Of a stretch of 64,000 bases of DNA, positions 35,337 through 44,286 are shown piece after piece. The notes under the pieces are model-generated. The model ran no database searches and had not been told where the DNA came from. It saw nothing but the letters and a program-made list of their open reading frames with translations. The stretch is taken from assembly GCA_903884655.1 (NCBI GenBank), contig CAISFO010000052.1:62001-126000 (forward strand), given 5' to 3'. A program made the translations under genes and the position numbers. This DNA comes from an uncultured Holophagaceae bacterium (GTDB lineage Bacteria; Acidobacteriota; Holophagae; Holophagales; Holophagaceae). The number at the start of each line of letters is the position of its first letter. Within the stretch, counting starts at the first letter, position 1.

Positions 35337-36053
35337 TCAGGCGCAGGCGGCCTGAAGGAAGGCGATGAGCCTCGGATTCTGGTGGAACAGCAGCGCGTCC
35401 ACAAGCGCACCCTTCAGGCCTTGATGGGTGTGGGCCGCTTCGAGGTGGTCCGAAGTCGTGAGGCTGCCACCCATGACCAGGGGCAGACCCGTCGCGGTGG
35501 CGAGATCCTGGGCGGTCTGGAAATCCGGAGCGTTGGTGGCGTGTTCGGGAATGTCGACGAAGAGCAGGCGCCGGAAGCCATAGGACTTGGCGCGCAGGGC
35601 CAGATCGAGGGCGCTCAGGGTCGTGCTGTCGGCCCACCCCGACCGATGGACCATGCCGCCGCGGGCGTCGATGGCAGCGATCAGGGAAGACTGGAAACGG
35701 GCCATGAGCTGTTCGGAAGCCATGGGGGACTTGTGCAGGATCGTTCCCGCCACCAGCCAGGCGGCGCCCTGGTCGATGAAGAACTGCGCCTGGTCCGAGC
35801 TTCGGATGCCTCCCGCGACCTGAACGCAAACCTTCCGCTCCCTTCCCTGGCAGAGGTGGAGAATCTGCCCGATCAAGTCCCGGTTGTTGCCCCGGCCCAT
35901 GGCAGCATCCACGTCCACCAGGGCCAGGCGAGTGGCGCCCTCGTCGATCAGGCGGCAGGCAAGCTCCAGAGGTGTTGAAGTAACGGCATTCGCCGGCCCC
36001 GCGGTGGAGACCACACGGCCGTGCTGGAGGTTCAAGGTCGGGTAGATCTTCAA
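35337..36053 (-). CDS. HisA-family barrel protein with altered catalytic residue
   Basis: The 238-residue protein has the HisA/HisF half-barrel layout: MKIYPTLNLQHGRVVST, ALVDVDAAMGRGNNRDLIGQ, VQVAGGIRSSDQAQFFIDQG, AGTILH and IAAIDARGGMVHRSGW, then MGGSLTTSDHL. The second acid (Asp129) is present but the first, normally Asp8 in IPAIDL, is Asn8 (PTLNL), which would remove the acid/base needed for ProFAR isomerisation. No other histidine gene is nearby. TTG at 36053 with GGGGTGA upstream is chosen since the frame upstream belongs to rnc. It may be a divergent paralogue or a non-histidine enzyme. Confidence 0.75.
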   Translation of the reverse strand: MKIYPTLNLQHGRVVSTAGPANAVTSTPLELACRLIDEGATRLALVDVDAAMGRGNNRDLIGQILHLCQGRERKVCVQVAGGIRSSDQAQFFIDQGAAWLVAGTILHKSPMASEQLMARFQSSLIAAIDARGGMVHRSGWADSTTLSALDLALRAKSYGFRRLLFVDIPEHATNAPDFQTAQDLATATGLPLVMGGSLTTSDHLEAAHTHQGLKGALVDALLFHQNPRLIAFLQAACA

Positions 36054-36117
36054 GCGCTCACCCCGGGGAAAGAGGCAGTAGCGAGTGTAGCGCAAGGGTG
36101 CGGAGTTGGACACGTTC

Positions 36118-36819
36118 CTAGGGGCCGAGGAGATCCAACAGCCGCCGGGCAGCGGCGCCCTCGGCCCGCTTCCGGGTCGGGCCCTCGGCCTGGGCCGAAT
36201 GGGAACCCACCGAGACTTGCATGGTGAACCTGGGCGCGTGGTCGGGCCCGGCCAACTCGACTTGTGTGTAGACCGGCGCGGGCAAGCCCAGACGCGCGGC
36301 CGTCTCCTGCAGGTGGGTCTTGGGATCGGTCTGGGTCCAGCTTTCAAGACGGGCGCTGCGGATGGCCTCCAGAAACCGGGCTTCCACCAGACCCAGCACC
36401 CGCATGGTCCCGTCCTCCCCGATGGACTGGACATCGAGGTACATGGCTGCCAGCAGGGCTTCGAGGGCATCGGCCAGGGGTTTGGGCCCCATGGGCGGCG
36501 CCTTCCTGGGATGGACCGCCTGCAGCACGCCATCCAGGCCCAGATCGAGGGCCCAGTGGTGCAAAGACTCGGTGCGGACCAGCACACCCCGGAGCTTGCT
36601 CATGGAGCCCTCCTGCCAATCGGGGCGTTCCCGATGGAGGAGCAGGGCCACGGTGAAATTGAGGAGCGCGTCGCCAAGGAACTCCAGGCGCTGGTTGTCC
36701 CGGGGGGAGCTGGCCGACGCATGGGTCAAGGCCTCCCCCAACAGGTCCTGATCCCGGAACCGGTAGCCCAGCCGGGCCTCCAGATCGCCCAAGGGATCCC
36801 TGCTTCGCGCCACGGTCAA
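36118..36819 (-). CDS. rnc: Ribonuclease III
   Basis: The 233-residue protein has an RNase III catalytic domain with the signature NQRLEFLGDALLNF at about residue 40 and the second acidic motif DALEALLAAMYLD near residue 112. The C-terminal dsRNA-binding domain (LQETAARLGLPAPVYTQVEL ... RKRAEGAAARRLLDLL) ends the protein. It processes rRNA precursors and structured RNAs. Its start overlaps the kinase stop by four bases (ATGA). Confidence 0.95.
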   Translation of the reverse strand: MTVARSRDPLGDLEARLGYRFRDQDLLGEALTHASASSPRDNQRLEFLGDALLNFTVALLLHRERPDWQEGSMSKLRGVLVRTESLHHWALDLGLDGVLQAVHPRKAPPMGPKPLADALEALLAAMYLDVQSIGEDGTMRVLGLVEARFLEAIRSARLESWTQTDPKTHLQETAARLGLPAPVYTQVELAGPDHAPRFTMQVSVGSHSAQAEGPTRKRAEGAAARRLLDLLGP

Positions 36820-38474
36820 TTCGCCAGATCCGGGGGAAGTTTCTGGTTCAGTCTGGCCCGGTTGAATGCGGACTTGAACCGCAGGTTCTGGGCGGCCATT
36901 TGCCCCAGGATGCCCTGCCGACGGGCTTCCCGAAGCTCCTGGATGAATTCACTCATGCGGCCCTGATCGAAGAGCACCACCGCCAGCCAGGCGTGGGCGT
37001 TGACGTTGTACGGATCGGCCTTGAGGGCCTGCCTAAAGCCCTGGATGGCCTTGTCGGGCTGGCTGTCAGCCAGCTGGATGGACTCGCTCAGGGACACAAA
37101 GCCCAGGTTCTTGCGTTCGTGGACCTCCAGCTTGTCGAGCTTCTCGGGCTGAAAGGACTCGGGCTGGTCGATGGTCTTGGGCTCGGAAGCCTTTGGTGGC
37201 GTGGGCCGACCAGTCTCGGGCCTGGCCTCCACCCGCGACCCGGGGTTGGACGGGGCGGGCTCGAAGGGCTTAGCCGCCGCCTGGGAGCCGAATCCCTGAG
37301 CTGTGGTCTTGTTTCCGACTGGGCCTCCCTGGGTTTTGGGCGTCGCCTTGGTTTCTACTGGGGGCACCACCACCGCTGCCTTGGGATCCTCCGGGCTGAT
37401 TGGTGTCTGGGTGGACCCGCCCCTCAGGAACCACCAGGAACCGCCTCCCAGGCCGACCAGGGCCAGGGCCGCCAGGCCGATCCAGAGGCCCTTCCCCTTG
37501 CCGCTGGCGGGAGGAGCGGGACGAGGCACTGGGACCACCACAGGGGGTGCGGCGGCGGGAATCTGCAAGGTGGTGTCGGCTGGAATGGGACGGGCCGGGG
37601 CGGTGGGCGCCGAGGCCCGCAGTACCGTCGTGGCCTCCTCGACCTGTCCCATCCAGGAAGGATCCTTGGCGGCCCGCAGGGCTTTGGCCAGCTCCTCGGC
37701 GGTCTGGTAGCGCTCATCGGGATTCTTGCAGAGGGACCGGTCGAGCACGGTGCGGATGGCCGGGCTGATGCCCTTCAGCTTCTCGATGTCGATGGGGTCC
37801 GGGGGTTCGTTCACGATCTTGTAGAGCACCGTGGGGGTCGTGTCGCCCGCGAAGGGCTTGCGGCCGCTGAGGCATTCATAGAGCATGACGCCCACAGCGA
37901 ACAGGTCGCTGCGGGGATCGGGCTTGCCCGTGCGGATGTACTCCGGCGCCATGTAACTGACCGTGCCCATGACCATTCCCGTGGCGGTCATGTCCGAGTT
38001 GCTGATTTTGGCCACGCCGAAATCCATCACTTTGGCGTGCAGGCGCTTGCCATCCCGTTGAACCCGGACGTTCGTGGGCTTGATGTCCCGGTGCACGATC
38101 TGCTGGCGGTGGGCGAAGTTCAGTCCGTCGCAGACCTGGGCCAGCACCTCCAGGGCTTCGGAACGGGAGAGCGACTGATCCTGAAGCAGTTCCTCGAGAT
38201 CGTGACCCTTGACGAACTCCATGGCGATGTAGAGCACGCCCTGGTCCTCTCCGAACTCGTAGATGGTGACCAGGTTCGGATGATTGAGCACCCCGGCGGC
38301 CCGGGCCTCGCGGGCGAACCGCTCCTTGGCCTCGCCCCCCTGGGCCGCCGCCGGGAGGATGGTCTTGATGGCCACCTCGCGGCCGATGGAAGGATCCACC
38401 CCCAGATAGACCTCGCCCATGGCGCCGTTGCCAAGCACGCGCTTGATCTCGAACTTCCCGAGCTTTTCGAACAT
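36816..38474 (-). CDS. Membrane-anchored Ser/Thr protein kinase with C-terminal TPR
   Basis: The 552-residue protein is a PknB-type Hanks kinase. Residues about 10-270 hold the glycine loop LGNGAMGEVYLG, VAIKTI with the ATP lysine, HRDIKPTNVRV, KVMDFGVAKISN and MAPEYIRTGK. A Pro-rich stretch leads to a membrane helix (GLWIGLAALALVGLGGGSWW) at about residues 325-345, then a Pro/Thr linker and a helical C-terminus with a TPR-like unit (DKAIQGFRQALKADPYNVNA). Phosphorylation could feed FHA proteins such as the one at 7.1-7.7 kb. Overlap with rnc suggests co-transcription with the whole run down to queA. Confidence 0.93.
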   Translation of the reverse strand: MFEKLGKFEIKRVLGNGAMGEVYLGVDPSIGREVAIKTILPAAAQGGEAKERFAREARAAGVLNHPNLVTIYEFGEDQGVLYIAMEFVKGHDLEELLQDQSLSRSEALEVLAQVCDGLNFAHRQQIVHRDIKPTNVRVQRDGKRLHAKVMDFGVAKISNSDMTATGMVMGTVSYMAPEYIRTGKPDPRSDLFAVGVMLYECLSGRKPFAGDTTPTVLYKIVNEPPDPIDIEKLKGISPAIRTVLDRSLCKNPDERYQTAEELAKALRAAKDPSWMGQVEEATTVLRASAPTAPARPIPADTTLQIPAAAPPVVVPVPRPAPPASGKGKGLWIGLAALALVGLGGGSWWFLRGGSTQTPISPEDPKAAVVVPPVETKATPKTQGGPVGNKTTAQGFGSQAAAKPFEPAPSNPGSRVEARPETGRPTPPKASEPKTIDQPESFQPEKLDKLEVHERKNLGFVSLSESIQLADSQPDKAIQGFRQALKADPYNVNAHAWLAVVLFDQGRMSEFIQELREARRQGILGQMAAQNLRFKSAFNRARLNQKLPPDLAN

Positions 38475-38620
38475 GGGGACCCTTCCGGGTTCAGAGGTGG
38501 ACGGAATACCAGGATAGGTCGAGACAGGGCCGGGACCAAGAAACTTGGGATTTTTCCGCCGCTCGATCAGGATGGTTCTGGCAAGGCGGAAGGCCCGCCT
38601 CCGGAAGCAGTGGAGTTGCC

Positions 38621-39628
38621 ATGGCTGTCCCCCAGCAGGATGAACCCATGCGAAACGTGTTCATGTCCCTCCAGGAATTTTTCAACCCGGGGCTCCACCC
38701 GCCGGCACCCCTGGTACTCCTCCCGCCACCGTTCAATCCCTTTCCTGCGGAAGAGAAGGTCAAGATCTTCGCGAAGCTGATGTACCTCAGCCCCACGATG
38801 AATCTGAAATGGACCCCGGCCTACGAGATGCTGCAGCAGGCCCTGGATTCCAAGGGTCCCAAGGGCCAGCGGGTGGTGGAGGCATCCTCCGGGAACATGG
38901 CCCTGTCCCTGGCGCTTCAGGCCAGGGCCTTCGGCCTTTCCGGCGTATCCGCCTTCGTCCCGGCTGACCTGGCTTTCGTGAAGAAGGAGCTGCTCCACCT
39001 CGCCGGCGTGAACTTCGTGCTCTGCACGGATGTTCCAGGGGAACCTACCGCCATTGAGAAGGCTCGCTCCCAGGGGAAGGAAGCCGGCTTCCTGAACCTG
39101 GCGCAGTACGAGAATCCGGGAAACCCCGAGGCCCATGCCCGGTGGACGGCCCCGGGGATCTGGGACCAGACCCAGGGCGCCTTGACCGTCTTCTGCAGCG
39201 GGATGGGCACGACGGGCACCCTGGTGGGCACCCGGAATGCCTTCCAGGCCTTGTCTCCGAAAGTCCAAGTGGTGGGCTGCCTATGTGCCCCGGGTAGTGC
39301 CGTGCCAGGGGTGCGCTCCGAGGCGCGCCTGGCGGAAATCCGCTTCGACTGGCAGAACGGCATCCATCGCGTCGAAGTGGAAACCAAGGAGAGCTACCGG
39401 GCCAGCCTGAAACTGATCCGATCAGGAATCCTGGCGGGCCCCAGCTCGGGGTTTGCCCTGGCCGGGCTCATCCGCTTCCTGGAGGGCAGCAGGCAGGACC
39501 CCGCCCAGTGGGACAGCCTGCGGAACGACGCTGGAGAGATCGTGGCCACCTTCCTCTGCGGAGACACGCCCCATCTGTACGTGGACAAGTACACCACCAT
39601 CCTGGACACGGCCGATTTCGCGCTGTGA
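38621..39628 (+). CDS. Cysteine-synthase-like (fold-type II) PLP enzyme
   Basis: The 335-residue protein has the fold-type II layout: VVEASSGNMALSLALQARAF near residue 88, in place of the substrate-binding SSGN/TSGN loop, VFCSGMGTTGTLVGTRNAF (phosphate-binding glycine loop) and GILAGPSSGFALAGLIRFL near the end. LMYLSPTMNLKWTPAYEML holds a candidate PLP lysine. Cysteine synthases normally read N-P-x-x-S-x-K-D-R there, so the active-site segment differs and O-acetylserine is not assured. GGAG lies five bases before the ATG. It is divergent from the kinase gene. Confidence 0.8.
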   Translation: MAVPQQDEPMRNVFMSLQEFFNPGLHPPAPLVLLPPPFNPFPAEEKVKIFAKLMYLSPTMNLKWTPAYEMLQQALDSKGPKGQRVVEASSGNMALSLALQARAFGLSGVSAFVPADLAFVKKELLHLAGVNFVLCTDVPGEPTAIEKARSQGKEAGFLNLAQYENPGNPEAHARWTAPGIWDQTQGALTVFCSGMGTTGTLVGTRNAFQALSPKVQVVGCLCAPGSAVPGVRSEARLAEIRFDWQNGIHRVEVETKESYRASLKLIRSGILAGPSSGFALAGLIRFLEGSRQDPAQWDSLRNDAGEIVATFLCGDTPHLYVDKYTTILDTADFAL

Positions 39629-39655
39629 CGGCAGAAACGGTTCCGCGGCCGAGGG

Positions 39656-40876
39656 TCAGGACCGCTTGCCCGCATGGCGTTCGAGCATGTCCCGGAAGGC
39701 CTTGAAGACCCGCTGCATCTGGGGCCCCTTGTAGGGGTACAGGGCAGGAGGGTCCATGTCGTGGACGATCATGGCCGTGTCAGCCTCGAAGATCAGCAGT
39801 TCTCCGTCCCGGGTCTCGGCACAGTCGATGGCGAAATACTCCAGGCCGGCCCGGGCGCACAGCCCCTCCAGGGCAGAGGCGTGGCGCACCGCGAAATCTG
39901 CATCGAAGGTGGCGAAGTGGCGGGCCTCCTCCTCGCGTTTGGCGGGATCCTTGTCCATGCCCGCGTTGAGGTAGTGCAGCATCCAGTGCTCCGCCACGGC
40001 CATGTGGCAGCCGTAGGCCTTGCCATCGATGAGGGCGATCCGAAGCTTGCGGTGCAGACCGTCGTGGCCCCGGTAGTCGATGAAGCGGGAAATATAGAAC
40101 GCCTCGCCGGGGGTCTGCTGGAGATACGCCTCGACCTCGGCAGGTCCGGCCAGACGCGCGAGCCCCTTGCCTCCGTGGCTGTCCATGGGGCGCAGCAGGA
40201 TCGGGAAGACGCCCCCCGGAAGCAGCTCCTCGAGGGGCTTCCGACCCGCAGCGAGTTCCATCAGATGCTCGATCGAGGTGCGGACTGTGGGTGGGATGAG
40301 CAGGCCCGGCACGCCTTCGAGCAGGCGCCAGAGCCGTTCGCGGGAAAGGGCTTGGATCCTGGCGGGGTCCAGGAGCACCGGCACCGGATGCCCCGCCAGA
40401 TCCCTCCGGAGCTGTTCCAGCAGGGGCCGGTTGGTGTCGGATTCCCCGATACCGATCAGGGCCAGATCGTGGGCAGGGAGATCCGGAAGGGGCAGGCCGG
40501 GCTCGACGAAAGCCAGGTCCAGGGAGACATCTGAACCCACCAGAAGGAACTGGGCCGGCACGTTGGCCATGATGTCCCCGGGGCCGACGAACATGAGAAG
40601 GCGCAGGCCGGCTGTTTCGGTGGCGGCGGGCACCCGGAAGACCTTCTGCAGGGCCAGGGCCTTGGCCTGGCATTCGATGCCGTCGTCCACGTAGAAGAGC
40701 AGTTCGTGGAGGGTGCCCAGATCCAGCCAGGCGGCTGCATCCGAGGGTTCTTCGGCCACCCGCGCCTCCAGCTGCAGGCGCAGGTGGCCCAGGTTCTCCC
40801 CCCGAAAGATCCGGTGGGCCAGGGGGGCCAGACCGGCAATCCTCGGAGGGCAGGAGTTTTCCGGTGCTGCACTCAT
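39656..40876 (-). CDS. TPR and ATP-grasp (RimK-like) protein
   Basis: The 406-residue protein has an N-terminal TPR-type helical part (AAWLDLGTLHELLFYVDDGI, near residue 42-75) and a C-terminal ATP-grasp domain: ILLRPMDSHGGKGLARLAG with the nucleotide-binding glycine-rich loop, YISRFIDYRGHDGLHRKLRI, and AIDCAETRDGELLIFEADTA carrying the metal-binding acids. Such enzymes form amide bonds using ATP. ATG at 40876 is supported by GAGGCAGGC. Substrate unknown; the middle (DVSLDLAFVEPGLPLPDLPA) resembles a preATP-grasp domain. Neighbours offer no hint. Confidence 0.75.
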   Translation of the reverse strand: MSAAPENSCPPRIAGLAPLAHRIFRGENLGHLRLQLEARVAEEPSDAAAWLDLGTLHELLFYVDDGIECQAKALALQKVFRVPAATETAGLRLLMFVGPGDIMANVPAQFLLVGSDVSLDLAFVEPGLPLPDLPAHDLALIGIGESDTNRPLLEQLRRDLAGHPVPVLLDPARIQALSRERLWRLLEGVPGLLIPPTVRTSIEHLMELAAGRKPLEELLPGGVFPILLRPMDSHGGKGLARLAGPAEVEAYLQQTPGEAFYISRFIDYRGHDGLHRKLRIALIDGKAYGCHMAVAEHWMLHYLNAGMDKDPAKREEEARHFATFDADFAVRHASALEGLCARAGLEYFAIDCAETRDGELLIFEADTAMIVHDMDPPALYPYKGPQMQRVFKAFRDMLERHAGKRS

Positions 40877-40925
40877 GCCTGCCTCATGGAAGAATTCGAA
40901 TCCAGAGTCTAGCAGTGCCTGCGGC

Positions 40926-41393
40926 CTAGGCATCGTCCCCGCACACAGGCACCGGGCTGGAATCGGGCAGCGGCAGTGAGCCCCCCTGGTTCCCCTCGGT
41001 GTCGACCCAGGCATGCGGCACATTCAGGGAGCTCAGCCACGGGATACCCTGGGTGCCTTTCAACACCGCGATGGTGGTGACGCTGCCGGCCACCATGCAC
41101 TGGGTGGAATTCGTGCTCACGGAGACCAGGCCCCGGATGGGCCATCCAGTTCGCGAGTCGAGAGTGTGCCGCTCGTAATCGCTGCAGCTGGCCAAGGCTC
41201 ACCGTTCGGATGGGGACCGATGATGGCGATGTCGCCGCCCAGATCCAGCTCCATGCCTGCTGTAGCGAACCGCGGCCGGGCCACTTCCTCAGCAAAGCTT
41301 TTGCCCACCAGGCCTCGCCCCCCCATCTTGAGCTCGCCCGGAAGGAACGCTGCCCCCTGGCGCGACGGCTGGCGCCCGGCCCAAGGCAGCAAC
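40926..41393 (-). pseudogene. Remnant of an ApbE-type FAD:protein FMN transferase gene
   Basis: Two out-of-frame pieces together read like the C-terminal half of ApbE. The first, about 41393-41200, gives GRGLVGKSFAEEVAR and LDLGGDIAIIGPHPNGEPW; the second, 40926-41195, gives ASCSDYERHTLDSRTGWPIR and VSVSTNSTQCMVAGSVTTIA. Relative to ApbE the start, about 60 residues between the two pieces and the reading frame are lost, and the N-terminal end abuts the transporter gene. It is most simply a decayed gene with an internal deletion. Sequence error is less likely because of the missing stretch. Confidence 0.6.
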
Positions 41394-41396
41394 CCG

Positions 41397-42473
41397 CTAG
41401 AACCCGAAGAGATGACTGGCCACCAGGACCAGCAGCAGGGTGAAGAGCGCGATGGCGATTTCACCGATGAGGCCCACCACGAAGGGACGGAGACCCTGCT
41501 TCCGCATGTCGCGGACATTGATGCGCAGGCCGACGCCGGCGAAGGTGAGCAGGAAGGCCCAACGCGACAGGTTGGCCAGGGCCGTGTTCTGATCCCTGGT
41601 GAAGAAACCGAAGGTGGCGAGCAGCGAAATGAACAGGAAACCCAGGACGAATTTCGGAAATTTCCGCCAGAGGAAGGCGGCCTTGTGCCCCACCGCCTGC
41701 GCCTGGCCCAGCCTCGCCCAATGCAGGGCGTAGCCGAGGACGACGAAGCCGATGAGGGCGTTGCGGGTGGTCTTGGTGAGGACGGCCAGCCGCCCCGCCG
41801 CGTCGGAATAGAGGGCCCCGGCCGCGGCGGCTTCGGCAGTATTGTCGACCGCCAGGCCGCACCAGATGCCGTAGGCGTGATCGGAAAGGTGGAGGACCCG
41901 GCCGATGAGTGGAAAGGTGAACAAGGCGATGGCGCCGAGAGCCAGGATGGCGGCGATGGCGAAGGACGAGTCCTCATCGTCCGCGTCGATGGCGCCCTTG
42001 GTGGCGATGATGGCGCTGACGCCGCAGATGGCCGAGCCAACGGCCAGCAGCGCCGTGAGCTTGGGTCGGAGGCCGAAGGCGCGGCCCAGGAAGGTCATGA
42101 AGGCGAGCGATCCGGCGATTTCGAGGATGACCAGCAGCAGGCTGACGCCACCCAGCTTCCAGACGTCACCGAGCAGGAAGCGCGAGCCGAGGAGGACAAT
42201 GCCCCCCTTCAGCCAGAATTCGTACGTGGCCACGCCGGGCTTGAACATGGCGGGGACGCCGAAAGTGTTGGATATGACCAACCCGATGAGGATGGCCCAG
42301 AGGACGTACTCGATGTTGGGAAAGGCCCAGTGGTGGGCTTTCGCTTGAGTGTTGATCCCCTTTTCGAGCAGCTTGCCGGCGACGCCGACGGCCAACAGGA
42401 GTGCCACGCCCGGCAGGAGCCGGAGCGTCCGGCCGGTCGAGGATTCGCGTGGTACTGCCGCGGTCCCAGCCAT
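41397..42473 (-). CDS. YeiH-family putative sulfate exporter
   Basis: The 358-residue protein has about ten membrane helices and the YeiH/UPF0324 pattern: HHWAFPNIEYVLWAILIGLV, FWLKGGIVLLGSRFLLGDVW, AVGSAICGVSAIIATKGAID, EDSSFAIAAILALGAIALF and a terminal GLIGEIAIALFTLLLVLVA. Members are annotated as putative sulfate exporters; evidence for the substrate is thin for the family. The gene is preceded seven bases upstream by a small membrane ORF and followed by an apbE remnant. Confidence 0.88.
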   Translation of the reverse strand: MAGTAAVPRESSTGRTLRLLPGVALLLAVGVAGKLLEKGINTQAKAHHWAFPNIEYVLWAILIGLVISNTFGVPAMFKPGVATYEFWLKGGIVLLGSRFLLGDVWKLGGVSLLLVILEIAGSLAFMTFLGRAFGLRPKLTALLAVGSAICGVSAIIATKGAIDADDEDSSFAIAAILALGAIALFTFPLIGRVLHLSDHAYGIWCGLAVDNTAEAAAAGALYSDAAGRLAVLTKTTRNALIGFVVLGYALHWARLGQAQAVGHKAAFLWRKFPKFVLGFLFISLLATFGFFTRDQNTALANLSRWAFLLTFAGVGLRINVRDMRKQGLRPFVVGLIGEIAIALFTLLLVLVASHLFGF

Positions 42474-42479
42474 GGTCGG

Positions 42480-42638
42480 CTACCAGGGGACCCGGGTGAC
42501 CCAGCCGATGCGAATCAGTGCCGCGGCCAGGACGGCGGCCAGGACTGCCCAGGTGTCCAGGGAAATCCCTGTGTCAGCCGTGGTCGCGGATGGCGGCGGG
42601 TCGGGCAGGGCGCTTCCCTCTCGAGGTTCAGCAGTCAC
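42480..42638 (-). CDS. Small single-helix membrane protein ahead of the YeiH-type transporter
   Basis: A 52-residue frame starts at GTG 42638 with a strong AAGGAG nine bases upstream and stops seven bases before the transporter ATG. The product is VTAEPREGSALPDPPPSATT at the start, then a likely transmembrane helix WAVLAAVLAAALIRIGWV and VTRVPW. Spacing, ribosome-binding site and the single hydrophobic helix argue that it is translated and possibly an accessory subunit of the transporter. I do not recognise the family. Confidence 0.6.
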   Translation of the reverse strand: MTAEPREGSALPDPPPSATTADTGISLDTWAVLAAVLAAALIRIGWVTRVPW

Positions 42639-42703
42639 GCAGCAGGTCTCCTTCCTGGCAGGACCATGATGATCGTAAACTCACCGAAACCAAGGTGAAT
42701 GAC

Positions 42704-44128
42704 ATGGCGATCGAGGAACCACGCATCCCCAGCCTCGATCCGGAGGATTGGCAGGCGGACCGTGCCCAGGCCCACCGCATGCTGGACGACATGCTTGACC
42801 ACCTCGAGGGCCTGCGGTCCGGGCCGGTCTGGCGGCCCATGCCAGATGCCGTCCGGGCCTCTTTCGACGCGGCCCTGCCGATGGAGCCCTCTACCCTCGG
42901 CAAGGTGCACGAGGACTTTCTCCATGGGGTCCTGCCCTACAGCACTGGCAACCTGCATCCGGGATTCATGGGCTGGGTGCACGGGGGAGGCAACCTGGCG
43001 GGCATGCTGGGCGAGATGCTGGCGGGCGGGCTCAACGCCAACCTGGGCGGGCGGGACCATGCACCGATCGAGGTGGAGCGGCAGGTGCTCCGGTGGGTGC
43101 GGCAGCTGTTTGGATTTCCTGCGTCCGCCAGCGGCCTGTTCGTGACCGGAACCTCCATGGCCAACCTCATGGGCATCCATGTCGCCCGGCACGCGGTCCT
43201 CGGCAGTCTTGGCTCCGGGTCGGCCCAGGCCGACCTCGTGGCCTACGCTTCGTCCGCAGTGCATGGTTGCGTCCCGCGGGCCCTGGAGATGCTAGGGCTC
43301 GGGCGCGGAGTCCTGCGTCTGGTGCCCACGGATGGGTGCGGTCGCATGCGACTGGATGAACTGGATGCGGCCATCGCCAAGGACCGTGCGGCGGGCCTGC
43401 ACCCCTTCCTGCTGGTGGGCACGGCCGGAACGGTGGATATCGGTGCCGTGGACCCCCTGGCGGATCTGGCGGAACGGGCCCAGCAGCAACGGCTCTGGCT
43501 CCACGTGGATGGTGCTTTCGGTGCCTTGGCCATCCTCGCGCCCAGGTTGGCTCCCCTGCTCGCGGGGCTGGAGCGGGCGGATTCCCTGGCCTTCGATTTC
43601 CACAAGTGGGCCCAGGTTCCCTACGACGCGGGCTTCCTCCTGGTTCGGAACGGCGAGCTCCACCAAGCGGCTTTCGCCTCGCCCGCAGCCTACCTGCAAC
43701 GAGAGACCCGGGGTCTGGCAGCGGGCTCGCCTTGGCCCTGCGATTTCGGCCCGGATCTGAGCCGGGGCTTCCGGGCCCTGAAGACCTGGTTCACGCTTCG
43801 GACCCATGGGCTGCGGAGGATTGGCCAAACCATCGAACAGACCTGTGTCCTGGCCCGACACCTCGAGGCTCGGGTATTGTCAGAGCCGAAACTGGAACTG
43901 ATGGCGCCGGTGACCTTGAACATCGTTTGTTTCCGACACCGTGGTTCCCATGCGGACGCACTGAATGCCCGCATCGCGGTGGACGTACAGGAGTCCGGCA
44001 TCGCCGCGCCATCCACCACCTGGCTCGACGGGAACCTGGTCCTGCGGGCCGCCCTGGTGAACCACCGGACCCAGACCTCGGACGTGGATGCGCTGGTGGA
44101 GGCCGTCCTGAAGTTCGGGGGTCGCTGA
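42704..44128 (+). CDS. Group II PLP-dependent amino acid decarboxylase
   Basis: The 474-residue protein follows the aromatic-L-amino-acid/glutamate decarboxylase pattern: NLHPGFMGWVHGGGN, NLGGRDHAPIEVERQVLRWV, GLFVTGTSMANLMGIHVARH, GTAGTVDIGAVDPLADLAER, LWLHVDGAFGALAIL with the PLP aspartate, and SLAFDFHKWAQVPYDAGFLL with the PLP lysine. It would decarboxylate an amino acid; tryptophan, tyrosine and others cannot be told apart here. AAGGTGA lies seven bases before the ATG. Next to it are the YeiH set (divergent) and the DUF4388-like gene. Confidence 0.88.
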   Translation: MAIEEPRIPSLDPEDWQADRAQAHRMLDDMLDHLEGLRSGPVWRPMPDAVRASFDAALPMEPSTLGKVHEDFLHGVLPYSTGNLHPGFMGWVHGGGNLAGMLGEMLAGGLNANLGGRDHAPIEVERQVLRWVRQLFGFPASASGLFVTGTSMANLMGIHVARHAVLGSLGSGSAQADLVAYASSAVHGCVPRALEMLGLGRGVLRLVPTDGCGRMRLDELDAAIAKDRAAGLHPFLLVGTAGTVDIGAVDPLADLAERAQQQRLWLHVDGAFGALAILAPRLAPLLAGLERADSLAFDFHKWAQVPYDAGFLLVRNGELHQAAFASPAAYLQRETRGLAAGSPWPCDFGPDLSRGFRALKTWFTLRTHGLRRIGQTIEQTCVLARHLEARVLSEPKLELMAPVTLNIVCFRHRGSHADALNARIAVDVQESGIAAPSTTWLDGNLVLRAALVNHRTQTSDVDALVEAVLKFGGR

Positions 44129-44286
44129 GGCGGGTGGGCCGGGCTCGGAGGGGGGTCGAACCGTCTGGGTGGTGCGGGGACAACCCTGTCCACAAAAGGG
44201 GCAGGAAAAAGGAGCTCCCGGCCCCGCTTTCAGGACTGGCGCCCCGGCCCGGAACATGCAAACTAGAAACCTCCACCGGAGCCTAA

